Source of the DNA: Lachnospiraceae bacterium
GTDB taxonomy: Bacteria > Bacillota > Clostridia > Lachnospirales > Lachnospiraceae
Direction of reading: 5' to 3'
DNA: 63,687 bases
Assembly: GCA_015057405.1 (NCBI GenBank)
Contig: SVEK01000015.1
Location: 1-63,687, forward strand
Part shown: one piece after another, positions 53,918 to 63,201 of the stretch
Layout of the letters: each line of letters begins with the position of its first letter
Position numbering within the stretch: position 1 is the stretch's first letter
Notes under the pieces: generated by a model
Told to the model about the DNA's origin: nothing
Database searches by the model: none
What the model saw: the letters and a program-made list of their open reading frames with translations, nothing else
Position numbers and translations under genes: made by a program

Positions 53918-55570
53918 TTAGAAAATCATGTTATCAATAAACAGGCGGTTGAATTCAGGCAGATTGCTGAGTTCAAGCTGCTTATTATTTTCAATAAGTT
54001 TAGTGTAGTATTTAGCGGCATCGGTATTATGAGTGGATTTTACGGCACCTTTAAGAGAGGAGTTGCCAATATAATGTATCGTGTGAGGCGGATTATTCCA
54101 TTCCGTCGGAAGTAGGCGTAGGTTAGATAACTTCTTAAGGTCAAGTGCCAAACCAAAACTTCCGGCGATAAAAATGTTAATAATATCAGCAGGTGTCAAT
54201 TCTTTGTATTTTACAAGAATGTCAATTCCGGTGCGAATGGCAGCAATAGCTACTTGTAGTTTTCGAATGTCTTCCTGTGTGATTTTTATATTTCCTGTAG
54301 GAGATTTTGCTATTAGCATCTCAGTTTGCGCAGGGTTAATGAATGTACCATTGTTATCAATAATGTCATTTCGTATTAATTCTGAAAGAAGTGTAAGTAT
54401 TCCACTACCGCAAATTCCTAAAGGAAGTTTGTTTGAAACTGTTTTGTAAGATACATTTATGTTACCTATAGCATTTTTTTTGACAGATACATCATATATT
54501 GCGCCATCAACATAAGGGATTCCGCTTGATAACCCGGAAGCTTCAAAAGCAGGACCGGCAGCAGTTGACGTGCATAAAAGAGAATTGTTTGTGCCCAATA
54601 TTATTTCTGCATTGGTTCCAAGGTCTAAAAGTATAAATGGTTTGTTAATGCTAAGGGCATCAATAAAGTACAAACCGGATACAATATCACCGCCGATGAA
54701 AGGTCCTATTGACGGAATGATTGTAACCATAGCATGACAGGATTTCATATATTCAAAATAAATTGATTCCGTACCTGATATTTTTTCATAAGGAATGTTT
54801 TTGAATTGAAGTTTTGTTGCATGAAAAGGGTAGGAACGCATACCGGAGCAGTCAAGTTTCATAAGCAAATGTTGCATAGCGCTATTGCATGCAATAGTTA
54901 TTTTTTTAAGAATTGAAGGTTTAATATGGTGTTTGATAAGAAGATTTGCTATTGAATCTGTAATATCCTTCCTAAGTAATGAAGTAAGCAAACTAAGGCT
55001 TCCGGAGCATGCCTTATCCATTCTTGATATAATATCGGTTCCGGCGCTAATTGTAGAGTTAAAAAATGTATTTTCTGCGATTATGGTTTCTTCTTTGAGA
55101 ATACAGACAGTAATACAGGTTGAGCCGATATCGATCGCACAGGTATATATATCATTAAGCTGTTCCAATTTACTGTTAACCGGATTAACATAAGCTACAC
55201 TTTCATGGGTTAATTTATTTGTGAGCTTATTTGTCTGTGATGCATTGGTTACATTATTTGTGAGCTCGTTTGTCTGTGAGTGATTGGTTTTGTTATTGTG
55301 CGGTTCGTCATATGAGTCAGGGAATCTCAGTAAGGCAGACTCGGAAATAGAAATGGTCATTGATTTATCCGGATAATAGGAACAGGCTTTTATGGTAGCC
55401 TGTGTGTCAGAGTTATATACTGTACATTTTCCACAATTTCCGGTACCTCCGCATGACGTGTTAAGCAGGAACCCGTTGTTACTTAATATGGTATTCAGTG
55501 ACAACCGGTTTTGTGGTTCAAATTCAATATGGTAAAATTTGTCTTTGTATATAACAGTAATACAGTTCAT
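53918..55570 (-). CDS. RACo-like corrinoid activation protein (2Fe-2S plus ASKHA domain)
   Basis: 550 residues from ATG 55570, placed 6 nt after GGAG; the frame runs on to 55645 without a ribosome site. The N-terminal ferredoxin domain has C40-x5-C46-x2-C49 and C63, the plant-type 2Fe-2S pattern. A low-complexity Asn/Thr/Gln linker (residues about 90-125, repeating QTNELTN) follows. The C-terminal DUF4445/ASKHA part has TCAIDIGSTCITVCIL, ILLDLGTNAEI and ICGSGILTLLSEL. RACo enzymes use ATP to reduce the inactive cobalt of corrinoid proteins in O-demethylation or acetogenesis. No methyltransferase or corrinoid protein gene is present in the window. The gene is divergent from the rhomboid gene. 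Confidence 0.88.
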   Translation of the reverse strand: MNCITVIYKDKFYHIEFEPQNRLSLNTILSNNGFLLNTSCGGTGNCGKCTVYNSDTQATIKACSYYPDKSMTISISESALLRFPDSYDEPHNNKTNHSQTNELTNNVTNASQTNKLTNKLTHESVAYVNPVNSKLEQLNDIYTCAIDIGSTCITVCILKEETIIAENTFFNSTISAGTDIISRMDKACSGSLSLLTSLLRKDITDSIANLLIKHHIKPSILKKITIACNSAMQHLLMKLDCSGMRSYPFHATKLQFKNIPYEKISGTESIYFEYMKSCHAMVTIIPSIGPFIGGDIVSGLYFIDALSINKPFILLDLGTNAEIILGTNNSLLCTSTAAGPAFEASGLSSGIPYVDGAIYDVSVKKNAIGNINVSYKTVSNKLPLGICGSGILTLLSELIRNDIIDNNGTFINPAQTEMLIAKSPTGNIKITQEDIRKLQVAIAAIRTGIDILVKYKELTPADIINIFIAGSFGLALDLKKLSNLRLLPTEWNNPPHTIHYIGNSSLKGAVKSTHNTDAAKYYTKLIENNKQLELSNLPEFNRLFIDNMIF

Positions 55571-55653
55571 GTATTTCTCCATTTTACGGCCAAAGGTTAT
55601 TATTTCATACAAAATTAGTATAAAAATCAACTTGTTATGTGTCAACTGTAAAA

Positions 55654-55682
55654 TTGATTCTCTTGAAATTTCGTGGTATAAT
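55654..55682 (+). promoter_or_regulatory. Promoter of the rhomboid gene
   Basis: TTGATT (55654-55659), 17 nt, TATAAT (55677-55682) with an extended -10 TGG in front. Confidence 0.7.
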
Positions 55683-55717
55683 CAAAAAATAAATGTTTGT
55701 TTCAGAGGAATTGTTGT

Positions 55718-56335
55718 ATGCAGAGAAGTATAAGAGATTTTCCGTTTGTGACAGTTGTTATAGCGGTTATCAATGTTGTGGTGTTTTTGATAATGGAGTA
55801 TTTTGGCTCGACGCTGGACACAGGTTACATGTTGAAATGTGGAGCATTAAGTTATGCGGAAGCAGTGACACAAGGAGAGTATTACCGATTTATTACAAGT
55901 ATGTTTTTACATTTCGGATTTGAGCATTTGCTTAACAATATGTTTTTGTTCATTGTGGTGGGCTACCATTTGGAAAGTATTATAGGGAAGTTGAGATATC
56001 TGTTTATATATATTTCGGCGGGAGTAATTGCCGGAATTGTTTCGCTGGGCTATCATTATTTTTATATGAGGGAATTGACCGTTTCTGCGGGTGCGTCCGG
56101 TGCCATATTTGGTGTTATGGGAGCGTTGTTGATCACATTTGTTTTTGGAATAGGGCGGGAACGTGTGAGCCCGAGCAGGATTGTGATTTTTTTGCTTCTT
56201 ACGTTGTATAGTGGCTCAAAGGATGTGGAAGTTGATGCAGTTGCGCATGTAGTGGGATTTGTTGTTGGTGTAGTGGTTTTGTTTTTTATAATGGTTCTAC
56301 CAACCATTATAAAAAACAAAACCGCGCTCCGCTAA
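55718..56335 (+). CDS. Rhomboid-family intramembrane serine protease
   Basis: 205 residues from ATG 55718, 8 nt after AGAGGA (a longer frame from 55697 would include the ribosome site). Six membrane helices. Family motifs: HFGFEHLLNNMFLFIVVG (helix 2 with the conserved His-Asn), catalytic Ser127 in GASGAIFG, and His177 in AVAHVVGFVVG. The protease cuts membrane proteins within the bilayer. It is single-domain without the N-terminal rhomboid cytoplasmic part. The gene ends just before a repeat copy (56333) of the palindrome family seen at 26384. Confidence 0.93.
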   Translation: MQRSIRDFPFVTVVIAVINVVVFLIMEYFGSTLDTGYMLKCGALSYAEAVTQGEYYRFITSMFLHFGFEHLLNNMFLFIVVGYHLESIIGKLRYLFIYISAGVIAGIVSLGYHYFYMRELTVSAGASGAIFGVMGALLITFVFGIGRERVSPSRIVIFLLLTLYSGSKDVEVDAVAHVVGFVVGVVVLFFIMVLPTIIKNKTALR

Positions 56336-56364
56336 GGATCGCACTGCGTTAGGAAGAGAGCCGG
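56321..56364. repeat. Second copy of the GCGCTCCGC palindrome family
   Basis: GCGCTCCGC-TAAGGAT-CGCACTGCG (about 56324-56350), with a following TTAGGA, matches the segment at 26384-26413. It overlaps the last codons of the rhomboid gene. Confidence 0.5.
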
Positions 56365-56439
56365 GGTAAGATGCAGAGGATGGTAAAGTGTTTTTTACGG
56401 ATTAGTTGAATATTTGTTGCCGGAAAGGAGTTACAAAGT

Positions 56440-57432
56440 ATGCGTGTAAATATATATTACGGTGGGCGAGGATTGATTGAGGATTCTACGCTATATGTCA
56501 TTAATAGTATTGCGGAAATTCTTGAGGAATTAAGAGTTGATGTTGTAACATATAATTTATATGAACAGAAAAAAGGAATTACAACATTGCCAAAGACTCT
56601 TAAGGAGGCTGACGGGGTGATTCTTGCTACTCACCTTGAGTGGTTTGGAATCGGCGGAATGATGCAGCAGTTCCTTGATGCCTGTTGGTTGTATGGAGAT
56701 AAAAATGAGATTGGCAGAATGTATATGATGCCGGTTGTAATTGCATCAACGTATGGCGAGCGTGATGTAGAATGCACGCTGATTAAAGCCTGGGAGCTTC
56801 TTGGCGGGATTCCTATAGAAGGTTTGCGTGCTTATGTAGAGGATCACACTTCATTTGAAACGGATGCTCAGATTAAGCGAAGGATTGAAAAGCTTACGGA
56901 AAATTATTATAGAAGTATAAGTCATCGTATGACAGGTCTTCCTAATAGTTCCAATGAGGTGAGGAAAAAGGTTCTAAAGAGTAAAACACTTAGACTTACA
57001 CCGCAGGAAAGTGAACAGTTGTCAGAATATGTATCCAATGACCAGTATGTTAAGAAACAGAAGGAAGATATTGAAGAGTTGTCCCTTATGTTTAAGGGTA
57101 TGTTGGGAGAAGCACCTGGGGAGGAAGCCGGATACATTGAGAGATTTAAGAGTGCATATATTGGTCATTATGCAAAGGAAAATGTGAGTTATCAGCTATC
57201 GCTTAATGATGTGTCAAAAACAATTCAAATTGTAGTACGAGATGGTTCGCTTGCTGTTTCCTATGATGCCGTTGGAAAGGCAGATGTTTATATTAATATT
57301 AATTCAACAGTATTGGATAATATTATTTCAGGTAACAGAAGTTTTCAGGAAGCATTTATGGCAGGGGAATTATCTGCTAAAGGCAATTTTAACATTCTCA
57401 GAATGCTGGATACATTTTTTAAGTTTAAATAA
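56440..57432 (+). CDS. Flavodoxin-fold / SCP2-domain fusion protein
   Basis: 330 residues, ATG after AAAGGAG. Residues 1-about 165 have the NAD(P)H-dependent FMN-reductase fold (VNIYYGGRGLIEDS, ADGVILATHLEWFGIGGMMQ, MMPVVIASTYGERD). A helical linker of about 60 residues ends with DDQYVKKQKEDIEELSLMFK-type sequence. The last about 105 residues (YQLSLNDVSKTIQIVVRDGS, then GKADVYININSTVLDNIISG and FMAGELSAKGNF) form an SCP2 sterol-carrier-like fold. SCP2 domains bind lipids or acyl chains. I infer a flavin-linked redox role on a hydrophobic substrate. From memory the fusion recurs in Lachnospiraceae. Confidence 0.78.
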   Translation: MRVNIYYGGRGLIEDSTLYVINSIAEILEELRVDVVTYNLYEQKKGITTLPKTLKEADGVILATHLEWFGIGGMMQQFLDACWLYGDKNEIGRMYMMPVVIASTYGERDVECTLIKAWELLGGIPIEGLRAYVEDHTSFETDAQIKRRIEKLTENYYRSISHRMTGLPNSSNEVRKKVLKSKTLRLTPQESEQLSEYVSNDQYVKKQKEDIEELSLMFKGMLGEAPGEEAGYIERFKSAYIGHYAKENVSYQLSLNDVSKTIQIVVRDGSLAVSYDAVGKADVYININSTVLDNIISGNRSFQEAFMAGELSAKGNFNILRMLDTFFKFK

Positions 57433-57466
57433 TAAGATATGAATATTAGTACGGAGGTGCTGTGAG

Positions 57467-57892
57467 ATGGGAAAGAATTATAAAGAAGATTGTATATTTT
57501 GTAAGATAATAAAAGGGGAGATTCCGTCAAAAACCGTTTATGAGGATGATGATTTTAAAGCCATTCTTGATATTTCGCCTGCGGCAATAGGACATGTTAT
57601 TATTCTTCCTAAGAACCATGCGGCCGATATATATGAGATAAGTGATGAAGATGCAGGTAAGATATTGGTTGTGGCAAAGAAGATTGCAACTGCAATTAAG
57701 TCATATTTGGGCTGTGACGGAGTTAATATTCTCCAAAATAACGGAGAGGCGGCAGGTCAGACTGTATTCCATCTGCATGTTCATGTGATTCCAAGATACA
57801 ATGATGATGACGTAAATATTGGTTGGAATCATAAACAGGATGTGGATTTTGATAAAGTATGTGAGGATTTACAACAGGCATTGCAAAGCTGA
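57467..57892 (+). CDS. HIT-family nucleotide hydrolase/transferase
   Basis: 141 residues, ATG after GGAGGTG. N-terminal CIFCKIIKGEIPSKTVYEDD is the usual bacterial HIT/PKCI start, with a C-x2-C that can bind zinc. The histidine triad is H102-L-H104-V-H106, followed by VIPRY. These enzymes hydrolyse nucleoside phosphoramidates. The length is normal. A 39-nt duplication covers the last codons and the stop. Confidence 0.93.
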   Translation: MGKNYKEDCIFCKIIKGEIPSKTVYEDDDFKAILDISPAAIGHVIILPKNHAADIYEISDEDAGKILVVAKKIATAIKSYLGCDGVNILQNNGEAAGQTVFHLHVHVIPRYNDDDVNIGWNHKQDVDFDKVCEDLQQALQS

Positions 57893-57950
57893 TTAATTGT
57901 TGTGAAGATATAACAGGTATTGCAAAGCTAATTAAATGTTGTGAAGACAA
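57873..57950 (+). repeat. 39-nt tandem duplication at the 3' end of the HIT gene
   Basis: AACAGGCATTGCAAAGCTGA (57873) and AACAGGTATTGCAAAGCTAA (57912) start two 39-nt copies that differ at few positions. The first copy encodes the last residues and stop of the HIT protein. Confidence 0.75.
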
Positions 57951-57996
57951 AATAAACATATTAAAGCTAAGAAAGAATTGCGGGAGTGAGTGTATA

Positions 57997-59067
57997 GTGA
58001 AGAAGATTATATTAACCGGTGGAGGAACAGCAGGACATGTTACGCCTAATATAGCCCTTATACCGGAGCTGATTAAAAGAGGTTATTCTATTACTTATAT
58101 TGGTTCCAAGAATGGTATTGAGAGGAAGCTTATTGAAGAATGTGGTATACCGTATTACGGAATATCATCAGGTAAGTTTCGTAGGTATTTTGATTTGAAG
58201 AACTTTACAGATCCGGTAAGAATTCTAAAAGGTTATACAGAGGCTAAATCTATAATTCGGAAGATAAAACCGGATGTGGTATTTTCAAAGGGCGGGTTTG
58301 TGACTGTGCCTGTGGTACTTGCGGCAGACAAAAGAAAGGTTCCTTGCATAATACATGAATCAGATATGTCACCGGGACTTGCAAATCGTATATGTATACC
58401 GCATGCCGTAAAAGTATGTACTAATTTCCCTGAGGCAGGAGAATCAATTCAGGGTGATAAGGCAATTACAACAGGAACTCCTATCAGAAAAGAATTGTTT
58501 TCAGGGAATAAAATTGCCGGTCTTGATTACTGTGGATTTACGGCTAATAAGCCGGTAATGCTCATTATAGGCGGAAGCCTCGGAGCACAGGCGGTTAATA
58601 CTGCGGTAAGAGAAGCCCTTCCGCAACTTCTAACCAGATATCAGGTTATTCATCTTTGTGGTGCAGGCAAGATTGACCAGTCTTTAATCGGTACTGAGGG
58701 GTATGTTCAGTTTGAATATGTTAAGGCGGAATTGTGTGATTTGTTTGCAGCTACGGATATTGTTGTGTCAAGAGCCGGTGCAAATGCAATCTGTGAGCTT
58801 TTAGCACTCAAAAAACCTAATATTCTCATTCCGTTACCGGAAACGGTGAGCAGGGGAGATCAGATTCTTAACGCAAGATCTTTTGAAAAACAGGGTTATA
58901 GTGTTGTTCTTCCGGAGGAAGAATTAACTACATATAGTCTTATACAGACAGTTGATAAGTTGTATGAGGATAGAAACCGGTATATAGAAGCAATGAGCGG
59001 GGATGACAAAAAAGATGCTGTGCAATTAATAGCAGATATTATCGATGGGTATGTTAATTGCGTATAA
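57997..59067 (+). CDS. murG: UDP-N-acetylglucosamine--MurNAc-pentapeptide transferase
   Basis: 356 residues from GTG 57997, after GGGAGTGAG. The N-terminus has the MurG loop LTGGGTAGHVTPN (residues about 6-18), then GISSGKFRRYFD and FSKGGFVTVPVVLA. In the C-terminal half are LIIGGSLGAQAVN, SRAGANAICELLALKKPNILIPLP and SRGDQILNAR, all typical. It makes lipid II on the inner face of the membrane. No other peptidoglycan or division gene is adjacent, so it lies outside the dcw cluster. Confidence 0.96.
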   Translation: MKKIILTGGGTAGHVTPNIALIPELIKRGYSITYIGSKNGIERKLIEECGIPYYGISSGKFRRYFDLKNFTDPVRILKGYTEAKSIIRKIKPDVVFSKGGFVTVPVVLAADKRKVPCIIHESDMSPGLANRICIPHAVKVCTNFPEAGESIQGDKAITTGTPIRKELFSGNKIAGLDYCGFTANKPVMLIIGGSLGAQAVNTAVREALPQLLTRYQVIHLCGAGKIDQSLIGTEGYVQFEYVKAELCDLFAATDIVVSRAGANAICELLALKKPNILIPLPETVSRGDQILNARSFEKQGYSVVLPEEELTTYSLIQTVDKLYEDRNRYIEAMSGDDKKDAVQLIADIIDGYVNCV

Positions 59068-59139
59068 TGTGTCATAAAATGTCATAAAATGTGCATTTAA
59101 CAAGATGGAAAAAACTGGAATTCCTCTTCTTTTTAGTAT

Positions 59140-59145
59140 TATAAT
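59140..59145 (+). promoter_or_regulatory. Likely -10 element upstream of the membrane protein gene
   Basis: TATAAT at 59140-59145; TGGAAT 18 nt upstream (59116-59121) is a weak -35. AAAAGGAGGG follows, 7 nt before the ATG. Confidence 0.45.
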
Positions 59146-59171
59146 TGTAATAATAAAAAGGAGGGAATTGT

Positions 59172-59918
59172 ATGTTAGAAAAAATGTACGAAATGAATTT
59201 GGCGATATACGTGATTATTATTATGTGCGTTGCAGGTTTTTGTTTCAAACTGGCTATGCTTCATAAGTATAATTCGCTGATAAAGGAAGCTTCAGGCGCA
59301 AAAGAGATTTGTTCGGGATTTGTAAAAGGAATTGAAGAGAGTTTTGTTAAGAAATATGAACAATCTTACCGGGTAAATAATGTCAGTATATTTGTAGACA
59401 AGCACATGTATGATATCAAAATGCTAAGAATTAGGGATTATGTGTGGGAAACGGTAGGAATCCTTCTTGTAATATTGTGTCTGGTTATAGGAACCGTGGG
59501 TGCGGCATGTGCTTTTTATTATGGGCATAGTGAATATATGCTGATTAAGCATGTAATGTGTGGTTTTGTGTCTTCAGGTATTCTTGTAATCGCGGATGTA
59601 TTTGTTGATTTGCAGAGAAAAAGAGAACAGCTCCATACTAATATATATAATTATCTTGAAAACTATCTTAAACCAAGGTTAGAACTTGAGGAGTATGGAT
59701 ATAATATTAACAGTGATGTTAATAAGTGTGCCGATGAAGCCAAAATAGTTGATGTGGCATTGGATGAATTATCGGAAAAAGGTATGGAGGAATTGATTGA
59801 AAGTATAGAAAATTTACAAAAAATTCAAAGCAAAACTATAAGTAATGCAGATGGGGAAACAGATGGTATAGAAGATGGTAATATTCTTGAAGATATTATT
59901 ACAGAATATTTGACCTGA
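59172..59918 (+). CDS. Uncharacterised membrane protein
   Basis: 248 residues, ATG after AAAAGGAGGG. Helix 1 is at about residues 10-28. A 55-residue region follows that includes EQSYRVNNVSIFVDKHMYDI. Two further helices are at about 93-117 and 125-146, then a cytoplasmic tail of about 100 residues that is helical and acidic (LELEEYGYNI, DEAKIVDVALDELSEKG). From memory the pattern LY-N..VDKHMYDI and the LENYLKPRLE segment recur in uncharacterised Lachnospiraceae proteins. No enzymatic motif. It has its own promoter and stands alone between murG and pgi. Confidence 0.65.
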   Translation: MLEKMYEMNLAIYVIIIMCVAGFCFKLAMLHKYNSLIKEASGAKEICSGFVKGIEESFVKKYEQSYRVNNVSIFVDKHMYDIKMLRIRDYVWETVGILLVILCLVIGTVGAACAFYYGHSEYMLIKHVMCGFVSSGILVIADVFVDLQRKREQLHTNIYNYLENYLKPRLELEEYGYNINSDVNKCADEAKIVDVALDELSEKGMEELIESIENLQKIQSKTISNADGETDGIEDGNILEDIITEYLT

Positions 59919-59986
59919 CAATTATATTTTGTTAAAATATTTATAAATGTGTATGGGATATAACTTTTGGAAGAAGGTGATGCTGT

Positions 59987-61303
59987 ATGAATAAGGAAAT
60001 TAAGTTTGATTATTCTATGGCAAGGGAGTTTATAAGAGGTAGAAACGTAGATGATTATTTGAAAAAAGCTACAGATGCTCGAGACAAACTTGTTAATGGC
60101 AACGGTGAAGGGAATGATTTCATAGGTTGGCTTGATTTACCTGTGAATTATGACAGAGAGGAATTTGCAAGGATTAAGACTGCGGCAAAACAGATTCAGG
60201 ATGATTCAGAGGTGCTTCTTGTTATAGGCATTGGAGGTTCGTATCTGGGTGCACGTGCAGTTATAGAATTTTTAGGGCATTCATTTTATAATAATATATC
60301 AAAAGATATCAGAAAAACACCGGAGATATATTTTGTGGGTAATAATATCAGTTCATTGTACATTGAGCATTTGATTGATGTTATAGGTGGTAAGGATTTT
60401 TCGATAAATATTATCAGCAAGTCCGGTACAACAAGTGAGCCGGCAATAGCATTCAGAATTTTCAAAAAGCTTCTTGTTGAGAAGTATGGTAAAGAGGAAG
60501 CTGCAAAAAGAATATATGCAACAACAGATAAGCAAAGAGGTGCTCTTAAAAGTTTGGCGGACAAAGAAGGATATGAAACATTTGTTGTGCCTGATGATGT
60601 GGGCGGAAGATATTCTGTTCTTACAGCGGTGGGACTTCTCCCGATAGCGGTAAGTGGAGTGGATATATCAAGGCTTATGGAAGGCGCTGCTGCCATGAGA
60701 GAAAGATGTCTTTCTGAAAATGTGCAGGAAAATGATTCAATCATGTACGCGGTTATGAGAAATATGCTTTATGATGAAGGCAAGTCGGTTGAAATTCTTG
60801 CCGGATATGAGCCGTGTTTTCATTATATTAATGAATGGTGGAAGCAGTTGTATGGTGAAAGTGAAGGAAAGGATGGAAAAGGTCTTTTTCCGGCAGCAGT
60901 TGATTTGACGACAGATCTTCATTCGATGGGGCAGTTCATACAGGAGGGTTCGAGAATAATGTTTGAGACAGTTTTTGAACTTCAAAATCCGGGTGGAACA
61001 ATTGTAATGGAAGAAGAACCGGAAGATATAGATGGACTTAATTATCTTGCGGGAAAGACAGTAGAGTACGTTAACAAATGTGCATTACAGGGAACTACTA
61101 TGGCTCATATTGAAGGCGGAGTTCCAAATCTTAAGATTATTATTCCTGACAGAACGGAGTATTCACTTGGACAATTATTGTATTTCTTTGAATTTGCCTG
61201 TGGAGTAAGCGGATATATACTTGGTGTTAATCCGTTTGACCAGCCGGGAGTGGAATTTTATAAGAAGAATATGTTTGCTCTTCTTGGTAAAACGGGGTAT
61301 TAA
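59987..61303 (+). CDS. pgi: Glucose-6-phosphate isomerase
   Basis: 438 residues, ATG after GAAGGTGATG, the short bacterial (Firmicute) form. PGI signatures: [18 protein letters not shown] (about residues 76-93), [15 protein letters not shown] (about 142-156), the [19 protein letters not shown] segment (about 205-225) and the C-terminal [22 protein letters not shown]. Glutamate and lysine of the active site region are conserved. It links glucose 6-phosphate and fructose 6-phosphate in glycolysis. Monocistronic in appearance, with a hairpin after it. Confidence 0.97.
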   Translation: MNKEIKFDYSMAREFIRGRNVDDYLKKATDARDKLVNGNGEGNDFIGWLDLPVNYDREEFARIKTAAKQIQDDSEVLLVIGIGGSYLGARAVIEFLGHSFYNNISKDIRKTPEIYFVGNNISSLYIEHLIDVIGGKDFSINIISKSGTTSEPAIAFRIFKKLLVEKYGKEEAAKRIYATTDKQRGALKSLADKEGYETFVVPDDVGGRYSVLTAVGLLPIAVSGVDISRLMEGAAAMRERCLSENVQENDSIMYAVMRNMLYDEGKSVEILAGYEPCFHYINEWWKQLYGESEGKDGKGLFPAAVDLTTDLHSMGQFIQEGSRIMFETVFELQNPGGTIVMEEEPEDIDGLNYLAGKTVEYVNKCALQGTTMAHIEGGVPNLKIIIPDRTEYSLGQLLYFFEFACGVSGYILGVNPFDQPGVEFYKKNMFALLGKTGY

Positions 61304-61417
61304 TCTAACTGAGTATGTTGACAGATAATTTGTGTGAATGTACTTTTAGCATAAAGGAATAAAAAGATTATGGGGATATAAATACGAAATAGACATAAAA
61401 GAAATAGATATAAAAGA

Positions 61418-61450
61418 AATGCTGTTATGAGATGTTCTCATAGCAGCATT
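61418..61450. terminator. Bidirectional hairpin between pgi and the ferredoxin gene
   Basis: AATGCTGTTATGAGA (61418-61432) pairs with TCTCATAGCAGCATT (61436-61450), including one G-U-type mismatch. Read on the minus strand it is followed by TTCTTTTATAT, so it best serves the ferredoxin gene; on the plus strand it closes pgi. Confidence 0.7.
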
Positions 61451-61485
61451 ATCTTAATGAAACAAATTATTATTATAAATAATTC

Positions 61486-61653
61486 TTAGTTCTCAATTGC
61501 ACCTACTGGGCAAGCTCCAGCACAAGTTCCGCAATCAAGACAAGCATCAGCATCAATCTCGAAATGAGCATCACCTTCAGCAATAGCACCTACAGGGCAC
61601 TCGCTAGCGCATGTTCCACAACTGATGCAAGCATCTGTAATTGTATAAGCCAT
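61486..61653 (-). CDS. 2[4Fe-4S] ferredoxin
   Basis: 55 residues on the minus strand, ATG 61653 after GGGAGGATATC. Both cluster motifs are complete: C9-I-S-C12-G-T-C15...C19-P near the N-terminus and C38-L-D-C41-G-T-C44...C48-P near the end. This is the clostridial-type ferredoxin, a low-potential electron carrier for pyruvate:ferredoxin oxidoreductase, hydrogenase and Rnf-type complexes. It converges on pgi and diverges from the MATE gene. Confidence 0.96.
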   Translation of the reverse strand: MAYTITDACISCGTCASECPVGAIAEGDAHFEIDADACLDCGTCAGACPVGAIEN

Positions 61654-61795
61654 TATGATATCCTCCCTCTGAAAATTTATACACCTATTCTAATACACTA
61701 AGAGAGAAAAAACAACCCTTATAAGTCTTGTTTTTTAAAAATATTAAGTGTATAATGGCGTGGTTATGTAAATAAGTGGTTAGGGGATGACAAAG

Positions 61796-63145
61796 ATGAG
61801 CAAATCGATAGAAACTTTCAGAGATGCACCTGTACCTAAAGCGGTGCTTAGTAATATTATTCCATCTATCATAAGTATGATTATGGTTCTTGTTTATAAT
61901 TTGGCAGATACATTTTTTATAGGCCAAACTAAGAATCCGTATATGGTAGCTGCCGTTTCAATTGCTACGCCCGTATTTCTTCTGTTTATGGCGGTAGGTA
62001 TGCTTTTTGGTATCGGTGGTACTTCTCTTATTTCGAGAATGTTAGGAGAAGGAAAACATAAGTACGCGAAACATACAGCATCATTTTGTTTTTGGAGTGG
62101 AATTGTTATAGGTATTATTTCTATGGTACTTATTATCGTATTCGTAGAACCGATATGCCTTATGGTTGGGGCAAGTAAAGATACCTTAGGATATTCTAAG
62201 GAGTATTTGGGAATACTTGCAATGGGAATACCATTTCTTATTATAAGCAATACGTTTAGTAATATAGTCAGAGCAGATGGTAATGCGAAAAAGGCAATGC
62301 TCGGAGTGGTTTTGGGTAATATAGCCAATATTGTTCTTGACCCGATAATGATATTGGGATTTGGCTGGAATGTAGCAGGTGCGGCGATAGCTACAGTAAT
62401 AGGTAACATAGTTTCTTCTGTGGTATACATTTCGCATCTTGTTTCTAAAAAGACAATGCTTTCAATTAAAATTAAAGATTTCAGGATAAGCAGAAGAATT
62501 GTATTCGGAGTGTTGGCAATAGGTATTCCGGCGTCTCTTAATAGCGTATTAATGAGTTCATCTCATATTATTCTCAATAATATGATGAGTGGATATGATG
62601 ATATGGCTGTTGCAGGTGTTGGTGTGGCAATGAAAGTAAATATGGTTGTTGTTATGCTTCTTATAGGGCTTGGAACAGGTATTCAACCGCTTCTCGGGTA
62701 TTGTTACGGAGCAAACAATCGCAAAAGATACATGGATATATTAAAGTTTTCGATTGTTTTGGCGTTAGGACTCAGTCTGGTTATGACTGCGGTATGTTTT
62801 TTTGGTGCAGCGCCTCTTGTAAGGGCTTTCCTGGACGACCAGAGTGCATTTTCGTATGGATTTCAGTTCTCGAGAATTTATATTATTTCAGGTCCGGTGC
62901 TTGGTGTTTTGTTTGTATTAGTTAATGCAATTCAAGCTACAGGTGCTGCGTTCCCGTCGCTTATTTTATCAATAAGCAGACAGGGACTTGTATATCTGCC
63001 GCTGTTGGTTCTTTTCAGGTTTGTATTTGACTCGGCTAAGATGCTTGTTTTGACACAGCCTGTTACAGATTATGCGGCTGTTATTATGGCGGCTGTAATT
63101 TTTGTGTTTACAATGAAGAAATATTTTCCTGTAAAGGAATCTTGA
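61796..63145 (+). CDS. MATE-family efflux transporter
   Basis: 449 residues from ATG 61796; the ATG three codons earlier directly abuts the AGGGG ribosome site, so the second one is preferred. Twelve hydrophobic helices in two related halves. NLADTFFIGQ near residue 35 and VAAVSIATPVFLLFMAVGM are the MATE (NorM/DinF branch) hallmarks, and GMGTGIQPLLGYCYGANN-like sequence (about residue 290, GLGTGIQPLLGYCYGA) opens the second half. It probably exports a cationic drug or metabolite driven by Na+ or H+. Not tied to its neighbours. Confidence 0.92.
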   Translation: MSKSIETFRDAPVPKAVLSNIIPSIISMIMVLVYNLADTFFIGQTKNPYMVAAVSIATPVFLLFMAVGMLFGIGGTSLISRMLGEGKHKYAKHTASFCFWSGIVIGIISMVLIIVFVEPICLMVGASKDTLGYSKEYLGILAMGIPFLIISNTFSNIVRADGNAKKAMLGVVLGNIANIVLDPIMILGFGWNVAGAAIATVIGNIVSSVVYISHLVSKKTMLSIKIKDFRISRRIVFGVLAIGIPASLNSVLMSSSHIILNNMMSGYDDMAVAGVGVAMKVNMVVVMLLIGLGTGIQPLLGYCYGANNRKRYMDILKFSIVLALGLSLVMTAVCFFGAAPLVRAFLDDQSAFSYGFQFSRIYIISGPVLGVLFVLVNAIQATGAAFPSLILSISRQGLVYLPLLVLFRFVFDSAKMLVLTQPVTDYAAVIMAAVIFVFTMKKYFPVKES

Positions 63146-63201
63146 CGATAAAACAACTATGCTTTATACTTGTTTTGAATATAATGAGGAGGTGAATATC
63201 G

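Noticed and set aside
53912..54115. Plus-strand 67-residue frame after the Tad locus
   Set aside because: It lies inside the minus-strand RACo-like gene, whose motifs are complete.
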